Shown: positions 1 through 4,895 of the stretch, one piece after another
Layout: every line of letters begins with the position of its first letter
How positions within the stretch are numbered: the first letter of the stretch is position 1
Origin: Candidatus Sulfotelmatobacter sp.
GTDB taxonomy: Bacteria > Acidobacteriota > Terriglobia > Terriglobales > Acidobacteriaceae
Reading direction: 5' to 3'
Length of the DNA: 5,353 nucleotides
Assembly: GCA_030037575.1 (NCBI GenBank)
Contig: JASHRB010000164.1
Coordinates: 1 to 5,353 of the forward strand
Notes under the pieces: model-generated
What the model was told of the DNA's origin: nothing
What the model saw: the letters and a program-made list of their open reading frames with translations, nothing else
Databases searched by the model: none
Program-made: the position numbers and the translations under genes

Positions 1-650
1 TCGCTGAGCCACACAATTTCGAAATCATTGGCGTCGTCGGGGACGTGCGCGGAACTTTGGCCTCTGATGCGGAGCCCACAATCTACATGCCGCTGTTTCG
101 CGGAGAGGAAAGCAATGCTTACCTCGCAGCTGTCACGCGATCCGATCCGTTGAGCTTTGCACTGCCGATCCAGAAGATCATTGCCGATATCGACCCGAAC
201 CTTGCCGTCAGTGACGTTCTCACGATGGACCAGATCCTTGGCAGGAACACGTTGGATGCAGGCTTTGAGGCGACGCTTCTGGTGGCATTTGCGGCTGTAT
301 CTCTTATGCTCGCTGCTGTCGGTCTGTTTGGAGTGCTCTCGTATCTGGTGGGGCAACGACAGGGGGAGATTGGGATTCGGTTGGCTTTGGGGGCGCAACG
401 GAAGCAGATTCTTCAGTTGTTGCTATTGGACGGGCTGCGTCCGGCACTGGCTGGGTTGGCTCTCGGATTGATGACCAGCGCGGGCGCAACACGGCTGATT
501 CGCTCACTGTTGTACGGCACGACTCCTCTTGATCCCTCTGTGTTTGTGCTGGCCACCTCGCTTCTGCTTGCAGTTGCGGTGGTTGCGTGCCTGCTCCCGG
601 CCTGGCATGCAGCGCATCTTGATCCGATGCGGGCGCTACGGACGGACTAG
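1..650 (+). CDS. ADOP-like FtsX/MacB-class ABC permease, C-terminal part (5' end outside window)
   Basis: The reading frame is open from position 3, so the gene enters from the left and 215 C-terminal residues are visible. Seen: an IIGVVGDVR stretch at fragment residues 8-16, typical of the periplasmic MacB core domain. Three hydrophobic membrane segments follow at about residues 92-116, 142-164 and 180-202. The conserved FtsX cytoplasmic loop GEIGIRLALGAQRKQIL lies between the first two, and the protein ends in the usual PAWHAAHLDPMRALR tail. Known: this is the FtsX/MacB permease fold, and large orphan copies of it without their own ATPase (ADOP) are abundant in Acidobacteriota. Inferred: an inner-membrane protein moving or sensing an unknown substrate, probably with an ATPase encoded elsewhere. 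A GTG at 45 could be mistaken for a start, but it is an internal valine of the VVGDVR motif. A MacB-type permease outside the ADOP group is the alternative. Confidence 0.88.
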   Translation, partial: AEPHNFEIIGVVGDVRGTLASDAEPTIYMPLFRGEESNAYLAAVTRSDPLSFALPIQKIIADIDPNLAVSDVLTMDQILGRNTLDAGFEATLLVAFAAVSLMLAAVGLFGVLSYLVGQRQGEIGIRLALGAQRKQILQLLLLDGLRPALAGLALGLMTSAGATRLIRSLLYGTTPLDPSVFVLATSLLLAVAVVACLLPAWHAAHLDPMRALRTD

Positions 651-725
651 GCTACTCTCCCTGTCAGTCTTATCCGCAGCTGAAATGCAAACTGCTCACT
701 AACCGGTGTAGTTAGGCGGATCATT

Positions 726-759
726 AACCTCCATCGGAGATTTCCGAATGGAGGTTTTT
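726..759 (+). terminator. Strong hairpin with T-tract: terminator or SD-sequestering stem
   Basis: AACCTCCAT (726-734) pairs perfectly with ATGGAGGTT (748-756), and inside it CGGA (735-738) pairs with TCCG (743-746). One A is bulged at 747 and the loop is GATT (739-742). The right arm runs into five Ts (755-759), so it can act as an intrinsic terminator 75 nt after the permease stop. The GGAGG ribosome binding site (750-754) of the recombinase relic at 761 is entirely inside the right arm. The hairpin could therefore instead block translation initiation on read-through RNA. The sequence alone does not choose between the two. Confidence 0.6.
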
Positions 760-760
760 C

Positions 761-832
761 ATGCTCGAAGACTATTACGTTAAGCCTGCAACCGTTGACA
801 GGGTTCGTGCCAGCTGGTTGGCCCCGCAGTGA
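761..832 (+). pseudogene. Truncated N-terminus of a tyrosine recombinase/integrase
   Basis: A 23-codon reading frame starts at ATG 761 with a GGAGG 6 nt upstream and ends at TGA 830-832. Its peptide begins MLEDYYVKPATVDRVRAS and ends WLAPQ. From memory of the family, this matches the first residues of a group of mobile-element tyrosine recombinases, in which the motif WL(A/G)PxIExYxxWL normally continues into the SAM-like DNA-binding domain. Here the match stops right after WLAPQ and no catalytic domain (R..HxxR..Y) follows in any frame. The piece is therefore read as the 5' remnant of an integrase gene cut at about 829. With its start codon and ribosome site intact it could still make a 23-residue peptide, but there is no reason to assign that a function. 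A chance resemblance is possible because the match is short. Confidence 0.6.
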
Positions 833-840
833 TATCCGCA

Positions 841-881
841 CGTGATGACCGGCCGCATCGGTCATGATTTTGGTAATCACG
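841..881. repeat. Overlapping inverted repeats just past the recombinase relic
   Basis: ATGACCG (845-851) is a perfect inverted match to CGGTCAT (859-865) with a 7-nt loop, and TTTT follows at 868-871. A second pairing uses CGTGATGACC (841-850) with GGTAATCACG (872-881), 9 of 10 bases. The two share 845-850 and cannot form together. They lie between the relic and the 3' end of the minus-strand monooxygenase gene. They could be a weak terminator for plus-strand transcription or part of a mobile-element end. No T-tract follows on the minus strand, so this is not a convincing terminator for the monooxygenase. Apart from these repeats, the 257 bp between 651 and 907 hold only the hairpin at 726 and the relic at 761. 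Confidence 0.4.
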
Positions 882-907
882 CGGGCGGCTCGCTTCAGAG
901 TGCTCCG

Positions 908-1930
908 CTACCTGGCAGCTTCTGCGGTGGTTTCCATCTCGATCCTGCCCGCGACCCGCGCAAGCCGCCGGTACGACTCGAGGCGCGCTGCATGATCCCA
1001 GGTGTCCGTCATCACAATCAACTCATCCGCTCCCGTGGCGGCCACCAGGCGTTCAAGGCGGGCCTGGATTGTGGATTCAGAACCTACAATTGCCTCCCGC
1101 AGTCTGTTCTCCACGACTGCGCGCTCCCACTCAGTCCACAGCCTAGCCATGGAATCGACGGGCGGCAGCAGTTCCACAGGCTGATTCCGGATGAGCCGGA
1201 GGAAGCGCTGCTGCGGGGTGGTGAACAGTCCCTGCGCTGCCGCATCCGATTCCGCGACGATCACTGGAACACCTACCATGAGCCACGGCCGATCGAGTGC
1301 CTCACTCGGGCGGAAATGTGTCCGATATAAATGTGCCGCTTCCTCCAGCAGATCCGGAGCAAAGTGCGCGGCAAAGGCGAAGGGCAGTCCCAGCGTCGCG
1401 GCCAGACGCGCGCTGAAATCGCTCGACCCGAGCAGCGTGACAGGCACGCGGCTGCCCTGGCCCGGAATCGCTTTGACGGCCTGCCCGGGTTGCTCCGGTC
1501 CGAGGAATGTTCGAAGTTCGTCCAGCAACTTCGGGAAATCATCTCCGCTCTGTTGCAGGTCACGCCGCAGAGCCCGCATCGTATGGAAATCGCCGCCCGG
1601 CGCCCGGCCCAATCCGAGGTCGATCCGCCCGGGAAACAACGCCTCCAATGTGCCGAACTGCTCGGCGACCACCAGCGGGGCATGGTTGGGCAGCATTATT
1701 CCCCCGCTGCCTACGCGAATTGTCTTTGTCGCCGCGGCTATATGGCCAATCAATACCGACGTCGCCGAGCAGGCGAGTCCGGAAATCGAATGATGCTCCG
1801 CCAGCCAATATCGCCGATAGCCCCATTCTTCCGTGTGCCGTGCAAGGTCGACCGAGCGCGCGATCGCGCTCCCCGCCGGCTCACCCCGTCGCATTCCAAC
1901 CAGATCCAGTACCGAAACAGGCAAACTCAT
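908..1930 (-). CDS. LLM-class flavin-dependent oxidoreductase (bacterial-luciferase-like monooxygenase, YhbW-type)
   Basis: 340 residues, the full usual length of the group-1 luciferase-like oxidoreductases (E. coli YhbW is about the same size). Family signatures seen in order: the first beta strand PVSVLDL (4-10), YWLAEHHS (41-48), [12 protein letters not shown] (72-83), [12 protein letters not shown] (101-112), [13 protein letters not shown] (166-178), FAFAAHF (184-190) and ADELIVMTD (301-309). Known: these are cytosolic TIM-barrel proteins that use reduced FMN, supplied by a partner reductase, and O2 to oxidise an organic substrate; some use F420. Inferred: FMN monooxygenase of unknown substrate. 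Start choice: an in-frame TAA lies three codons upstream, and the next ATG (residue 13) would remove the first strand, so 1930 is right. No Shine-Dalgarno is visible before it (the preceding bases read TAAGCCCCT). It is the last gene of the minus-strand operon and starts 19 nt after the small ORF. Confidence 0.93.
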   Translation of the reverse strand: MSLPVSVLDLVGMRRGEPAGSAIARSVDLARHTEEWGYRRYWLAEHHSISGLACSATSVLIGHIAAATKTIRVGSGGIMLPNHAPLVVAEQFGTLEALFPGRIDLGLGRAPGGDFHTMRALRRDLQQSGDDFPKLLDELRTFLGPEQPGQAVKAIPGQGSRVPVTLLGSSDFSARLAATLGLPFAFAAHFAPDLLEEAAHLYRTHFRPSEALDRPWLMVGVPVIVAESDAAAQGLFTTPQQRFLRLIRNQPVELLPPVDSMARLWTEWERAVVENRLREAIVGSESTIQARLERLVAATGADELIVMTDTWDHAARLESYRRLARVAGRIEMETTAEAAR

Positions 1931-1949
1931 AGGGGCTTAGATGAATCCA

Positions 1950-2063
1950 TCACCGACTCGATCCATGCCGGTAAAAACGGCTCCCCGGAAGGCGACGATA
2001 GAGGAGAATCGATTCCCAGTTGGCCTGATGAAGAGGCCGCCCCGCAAATGTTCTGTCTTGCAT
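1950..2063 (-). CDS. Small ORF (37 residues) of unknown function between the SDR and monooxygenase genes
   Basis: Not recognised as any family. Reading the minus strand, ATG at 2063 is preceded by AAGGAGG (2069-2075) with a 5-nt spacer, among the best ribosome binding sites in the window. The frame runs 37 codons to TGA at 1950-1952. The peptide begins MQDRTFAGRPLHQANWESI and continues with a basic stretch, LLYRRLPGSRFYRHGSSR. It has no signal peptide, membrane segment or cysteines. It starts 37 nt after the SDR stop and ends 19 nt before the monooxygenase start, which lacks its own ribosome site. This suggests a translated leader that delivers ribosomes to the monooxygenase gene, or a small protein in its own right. 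It could also be the 5' stub of a lost gene. That the ORF exists with a strong SD is seen; expression and function are inference. Confidence 0.45.
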   Translation of the reverse strand: MQDRTFAGRPLHQANWESILLYRRLPGSRFYRHGSSR

Positions 2064-2068
2064 GACGA

Positions 2069-2075
2069 CCTCCTT
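2069..2075 (-). promoter_or_regulatory. Strong Shine-Dalgarno of the small ORF
   Basis: The minus strand reads AAGGAGG, then five bases, then ATG (2063). It is the only good ribosome binding site between the SDR stop (2101) and the monooxygenase start (1930). It sits just after a small hairpin, CAGCA/TGCTG (2085-2089 with 2095-2099). Confidence 0.7.
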
Positions 2076-2100
2076 CGTTCAAATCAGCAACGCCTGCTGT

Positions 2101-3009
2101 TCAAGATGCAACTGTGGTCAGGACCTCGGAATAACGCATTCGCTCGAGATCTGCAATCAGGCCGGGCCCGGTCGGGTTCCACCCAAGTTTTTTTCGTGTT
2201 TGCGCGCTCGTGGCACGAAGATCGTGGCTGGCGAACATGCTTAAAAACCCAAAGTGAGCCTGCGCTTCCTCCGGAGAAAGAGATATCACCGGCACTTTCA
2301 ATCCTTTGCCAATGACTTCGGCAATATCGCGCATTGCCACGCCTTCTTCCGCCACGGCATGATACTTTGCGCCCGCTTCGTGCTTTTCCACCGCGAGCCT
2401 ATAGAGACGTGCGACATCCAGGACATGAGCTGCTGCCCACCGGTTGCGTCCTTCTCCTACATACGCGGACACACCTTTCTCGCGCGCCACAGCGATCAGA
2501 TACGTGACAAGTCCTTGCTTAATGGTGTTGTGAACCTGGGGAAGACGCATGACCGAAGCGTTTACGCCCTCGGCTGCCAGACGTTGAGCCGTCTGTTCCG
2601 AAACACGCGGGAATGGGAAATCCGGTGGTAGGACAATGTCCTCGGTCGCAACCTGACCTGGCGTGGCCAATCCAGCGGTCCCAGATGTGACAATCAGGGG
2701 CCGTTTAGAACCGGCAAGCACAGAACCCAGGGCTTCGATCGCATGTTTGTCGACCTCACAGTTGTGTTCGAATTTTGAGAAGTCGCGAATGAAGCCCAGA
2801 TGAATGACGGCGTCGGAGTTGGTGGCTCCCTCACGCAAGCTATCGAGGTCTTCGAGCGAACCGCGGTGGACATCCGCACCGACGGCGGCTAAGGATTTTG
2901 CTCCCGCATCCGAGCGAGCCAAGCCCAGGACTTTATGTCCGGCAGAGATCAGTTCTTTCGCTGTCGGAGTACCAATAAAACCTGTTGCACCTGTAATGAA
3001 AATGCGCAT
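2101..3009 (-). CDS. Atypical SDR: NAD(P)-binding epimerase/dehydratase-like protein (SDR_a5-type)
   Basis: 302 residues starting at ATG 3009. Seen: the Rossmann motif GATGFIG (7-13), LARSD after the second strand (30-34; Arg/Ser here usually favours NADP(H)), an extended middle with VTSGTAGLATPG (107-118), RLPQVHNTI (155-163), KGVSAYVGEGRNRWAAAHVLD (178-198) and YHAVAEEG (216-223). This pattern matches the atypical SDR subgroup 5, often annotated 'NAD-dependent epimerase/dehydratase'. The usual catalytic YxxxK is missing: at the expected place the chain reads PRVSEQTAQRLA (134-145). That appears normal for this subgroup, but the chemistry cannot be predicted. Start choice: AAGGAG lies 7 nt upstream (3017-3022). 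An in-frame ATG at 3054 would add 15 residues that overlap the aldo/keto reductase gene and precede the Rossmann strand. The start is one base after the aldo/keto reductase stop, so the two genes are almost certainly translationally coupled. Confidence 0.9.
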   Translation of the reverse strand: MRIFITGATGFIGTPTAKELISAGHKVLGLARSDAGAKSLAAVGADVHRGSLEDLDSLREGATNSDAVIHLGFIRDFSKFEHNCEVDKHAIEALGSVLAGSKRPLIVTSGTAGLATPGQVATEDIVLPPDFPFPRVSEQTAQRLAAEGVNASVMRLPQVHNTIKQGLVTYLIAVAREKGVSAYVGEGRNRWAAAHVLDVARLYRLAVEKHEAGAKYHAVAEEGVAMRDIAEVIGKGLKVPVISLSPEEAQAHFGFLSMFASHDLRATSAQTRKKLGWNPTGPGLIADLERMRYSEVLTTVAS

Positions 3010-3010
3010 A

Positions 3011-3913
3011 TCAAAACTCCTTTTCTGGTTGACCGATTGAGTTAAGTTTGGCAAGCACTTCGGAAGGAATCTGGAGCTGTGAAGCCTGGACGTTCTCCCG
3101 AAGATGCTTGCGGGAAGATGTTCCCGGGATCAGTAAGATGTTGGGCGAGCGTTCGAGAAGCCACGCTAGCGCAACCTGCATCGGCGTCGCGCCGATGCTA
3201 GCGGCGATATCCGACAACTCTGCCGATTGCAGTGGCGTGAATCCGCCGAGCGGAAAGAACGGCACGTACGCAATGCCGTCGCGAGCGAGATCGTCGATGA
3301 GCGCATCATCAGCCCGATGCACGAGGTTGTAGTGATTCTGCACGCAGACGATCGGCACGATCCGCCGCGCTTCGGCGACTTGCGCCGGCGTGACGTTGCT
3401 GAGCCCGATATGCCGGATCAGACCCTTTTGTTGGAGTTCGGCCAGAACGTTCAGCGGAGCCTCCATCGAACCCTCGGCTGGTTCGTGAATGCTATACATG
3501 CTGCGCAGGTTGACTACATCGAGCACATCCAGACCCAGGTTGCGGAGATTGTCGTGCACCTGCGCAGTCAATTCCTCGCGAGAAAAAGCCGGAATCCATG
3601 ACCCATCCTCACCGCGGCGGGCGCTGACTTTGGTCACGATCACCAGGTCGGTGGGATAGGGGAAAATGGCTTTTTTTATGATCTGATTCGTGACGTGAGG
3701 ACCATAAAAATCGGCTGTGTCGATATGGTTCAGGCCGTAGGTGAGGGCCTCTCGCAGAATAGCGATCGCTTCTTCGACGTCCCGGGGAGGTCCCCATACA
3801 AGCTTGTCGCCATCCCGCCCGGCGAGTTGCATAGCGCCATAGCCCATGCGGTTTACGGTCATCGCAGCGCCGGAAAGTGTGAAACTGCCAGCAAGCGCAG
3901 TTTGTTCAACCAT
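3011..3913 (-). CDS. Aldo/keto reductase, YdbC-like NADPH-dependent oxidoreductase
   Basis: 300 residues; the sequence follows E. coli YdbC closely along its length. Seen: VNRMGYGAMQLAG (20-32), HIDTADFYGPHVTNQII (63-79) with the catalytic Asp65 and Tyr70, VTKVSARRGEDGSW (93-106) with catalytic Lys95, RHIGLSNVTPAQVAEAR (167-183), VPFFPLGGFTPLQS (217-230), and the cofactor-binding end LIPGTSSRKHLREN (261-274). Where classical AKRs have the fourth catalytic residue (His in DLYLIH), this protein reads DVVNLR (132-137) with Arg137, as in YdbC. Known: AKRs are cytosolic NADPH-dependent carbonyl reductases; YdbC-type enzymes have been linked to pyridoxal-type and other aldehydes. Inferred: aldehyde or ketone reductase of unknown substrate. 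Start choice: AGGAGG (3920-3925) sits 6 nt before ATG 3913, whereas an ATG at 3940 has no such site. It is the first gene of the redox operon, divergent from TetR. Confidence 0.93.
   Translation of the reverse strand: MVEQTALAGSFTLSGAAMTVNRMGYGAMQLAGRDGDKLVWGPPRDVEEAIAILREALTYGLNHIDTADFYGPHVTNQIIKKAIFPYPTDLVIVTKVSARRGEDGSWIPAFSREELTAQVHDNLRNLGLDVLDVVNLRSMYSIHEPAEGSMEAPLNVLAELQQKGLIRHIGLSNVTPAQVAEARRIVPIVCVQNHYNLVHRADDALIDDLARDGIAYVPFFPLGGFTPLQSAELSDIAASIGATPMQVALAWLLERSPNILLIPGTSSRKHLRENVQASQLQIPSEVLAKLNSIGQPEKEF
3017..3022 (-). promoter_or_regulatory. SDR ribosome binding site embedded in the end of the aldo/keto reductase gene
   Basis: AAGGAG is formed by the Lys-Glu codons just before the aldo/keto reductase's final Phe and stop. 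It lies 7 nt before the SDR ATG at 3009. It fixes the SDR start and indicates coupled translation. Confidence 0.75.
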
Positions 3914-3919
3914 TCGGTT

Positions 3920-3925
3920 CCTCCT
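3920..3925 (-). promoter_or_regulatory. Shine-Dalgarno deciding the aldo/keto reductase start
   Basis: AGGAGG on the minus strand lies 6 nt before ATG 3913. It selects that start over the in-frame ATG at 3940, which would put this site inside the coding region and add a nine-residue basic extension absent from YdbC-like proteins. Confidence 0.75.
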
Positions 3926-3954
3926 GACTTTCTTGTGCATCTAAGAGCATTGGA

Positions 3955-3968
3955 TGAAGGATTCTTCA
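3955..3968. promoter_or_regulatory. Candidate TetR operator in the divergent intergenic region
   Basis: TGAAG-GATT-CTTCA is a dyad with perfect 5-bp arms, and it is the best one in the 71-bp gap (3914-3984) between the divergent AKR and TetR starts. TetR-family repressors usually bind such dyads between themselves and a divergent target operon. I see no convincing -35/-10 pair on either strand here. The operator assignment therefore rests on position and symmetry only, and a dyad this short can occur by chance. Confidence 0.35.
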
Positions 3969-3984
3969 GATTTGGAGTTCGCAT

Positions 3985-4623
3985 ATGGCAGCCCACGCTT
4001 TAGTTGCATTTGAACCAAGAAAAACGCCCATTCAAGCGAGGTCGACAGTCACGGTGGAGGCCATTTCCGAGGCGGCTGTTCAGGTTTTGCTAAGCCACGG
4101 GGCGGAGCGATTGACCACTACCCGCGTCGCCGATCGCGCGGGAGTTTCGGTGGGCACGCTGTATCAGTACTACCCCAATAAGCAGTCATTACTCTTTGCC
4201 GTCCTGGAAAATCATTTCAACCACGTGGCATTAAGGGTTGAGGAAGCTTGCGCCAACGCCTGTCACAAGCCGTTGTCGGAAATGACTAAGGAAACGGTGG
4301 AAGCGTTCGTTGACGCAAAAATGGAACGCGCCGATATCTCCGTGGCGCTCTACCGGGTCGCGGGCGATGTGGGTGGTCCCACGTTGGTGAAACGGGTCAA
4401 CCAGCGGACACGCAAAGCCGTTGAAGCCATGCTTGAAACAGCTCCCGACATCAAGTCCCCACCGGACAAGTTCGCCGTCGAAATCATGCTTTCAGCGATG
4501 GGTGGCGCGATGCGTTCGCTGCTGGAGTCTGGACCATCCCCGGCCACGGTCCGAAAAGCACGAGAGCAACTCGTACTCCTTTGCCAGTCCTACATGGCCG
4601 CCGCGACAGCGAAACGTGGTTGA
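3985..4623 (+). CDS. TetR/AcrR-family transcriptional regulator
   Basis: 212 residues, normal length for the family. Seen: a short N-terminal tail with PRKTPIQARS (11-20), then the TetR DNA-binding domain at about 21-70, with helix-turn-helix TTTRVADRAGVSVGTLYQYY (44-63) followed by the hallmark PNKQSLLFAVLENHF (64-78). The rest is the all-helical ligand-binding and dimer domain, with a glycine-containing helix LSAMGGAMRSLLESG (169-183) near the end. The start ATG 3985 has GGAG (3974-3977) 7 nt upstream. Known: TetR proteins are mostly dimeric repressors released by a small ligand. Inferred: it controls its own gene and the divergent AKR-SDR-monooxygenase operon, responding to a substrate or product of those enzymes. 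The 3' end carries a tight GTGGT-TGA-ACCAC dyad with the stop codon in the loop (4616-4628), which is too small to call a terminator. Confidence 0.93.
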   Translation: MAAHALVAFEPRKTPIQARSTVTVEAISEAAVQVLLSHGAERLTTTRVADRAGVSVGTLYQYYPNKQSLLFAVLENHFNHVALRVEEACANACHKPLSEMTKETVEAFVDAKMERADISVALYRVAGDVGGPTLVKRVNQRTRKAVEAMLETAPDIKSPPDKFAVEIMLSAMGGAMRSLLESGPSPATVRKAREQLVLLCQSYMAAATAKRG

Positions 4624-4666
4624 ACCACTCGCAGCAGTTGTTAGCAAGAGACTCTCTCGAAGATGA

Positions 4667-4690
4667 ACTCCGGCATGGGTCATCCGGAGT
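4667..4690 (+). other. Strong GC-rich hairpin downstream of tetR
   Basis: ACTCCGG (4667-4673) pairs perfectly with CCGGAGT (4684-4690). Inside, ATG (4675-4677) pairs with CAT (4681-4683) around a GGT loop, leaving only C4674 bulged. That makes ten pairs in 24 bases. It lies 43 nt after the TetR stop. No T-tract follows on either strand, so it is not a standard intrinsic terminator. It may stabilise the tetR mRNA 3' end or mark a Rho-dependent end. The rest of 4624-4850 shows no gene, tRNA or repeat that I can support. Confidence 0.5.
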
Positions 4691-4850
4691 CGGGCGCAAA
4701 CGAGCTTCAGGGACTACTTCTCATAAGCCCGTTTCCCGATACCTATCCTGCCGCCGACGCAGAACTCAGTGTCCATGGCGATTTGGTCTGAAGTCGCTAA
4801 TCACCTCAGTTTACGGATATTTCGCCTTCTCGAAGATTAGTCGGTCGCAG

Positions 4851-4892
4851 ATACTTATCTTGACATACTAGTTTGGAAATACTATTGTCGAT
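4851..4892. repeat. Three 14-bp phased ATACT(A/T) repeats, candidate PadR operator
   Basis: ATACTT starts at 4851, ATACTA at 4865 and ATACTA at 4879, exactly 14 bp apart. A degenerate ATA follows at 4893. Overlaid on this are two dyads: AGATA-CT-TATCT (4849-4860) and an imperfect one, ATACTAGTT (4865-4873) with AAATACTAT (4877-4885), 7 of 9 pairs. The array covers the -35 and -10 elements of the padR promoter. That is where a self-repressing PadR dimer would be expected to bind. The repeats are seen; the role is inferred. Confidence 0.5.
4860..4888 (+). promoter_or_regulatory. Sigma-70-type promoter of padR-permease
   Basis: A perfect -35 box TTGACA (4860-4865) is followed after 17 bp by TATTGT (4883-4888). 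Transcription from it would begin at about 4895, at or next to the A of the PadR start codon (4896). That predicts a leaderless mRNA. A TATAAT at 4892-4897 overlaps the start codon, is 26 bp from the -35 box, and cannot serve this start. Confidence 0.65.
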
Positions 4893-4895
4893 ATA

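Noticed and set aside
647..880. Minus-strand open frame of 77 codons across the relic region
   Set aside because: No recognisable family and no SD, and it runs through the hairpin and the plus-strand relic. The plus-strand reading explains the sequence better.
842..1330. Plus-strand open frame of 162 codons over the end of the monooxygenase gene
   Set aside because: Same reason: it is the antisense shadow of the minus-strand gene, with no good ribosome site and no recognisable motif.
1331..2065. Long plus-strand open frame (244 codons) opposite the monooxygenase gene
   Set aside because: It is antisense to a clear full-length family member. Its translation is rich in Arg and Pro with no domain signature, as expected from the opposite strand of a GC-rich gene.
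2085..2099. Small hairpin CAGCA/TGCTG as a terminator after the SDR gene
   Set aside because: Only five pairs and no proper T-run on the minus strand. It may fold weakly but does not support a transcription end inside the operon.
3010..3054. Earlier ATG (3054) for the SDR gene
   Set aside because: It would overlap the aldo/keto reductase by 44 bases and add residues before the first Rossmann strand, while a proper SD precedes ATG 3009.
3914..3940. Earlier ATG (3940) for the aldo/keto reductase
   Set aside because: The AGGAGG at 3920-3925 lies between the two ATGs and serves the one at 3913. The added residues do not occur in YdbC-like proteins.
4581..4871. Plus-strand open frame of 96 codons overlapping the end of tetR
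   Set aside because: It starts inside tetR in another frame, runs through a hairpin and into the padR promoter, and has no family features.
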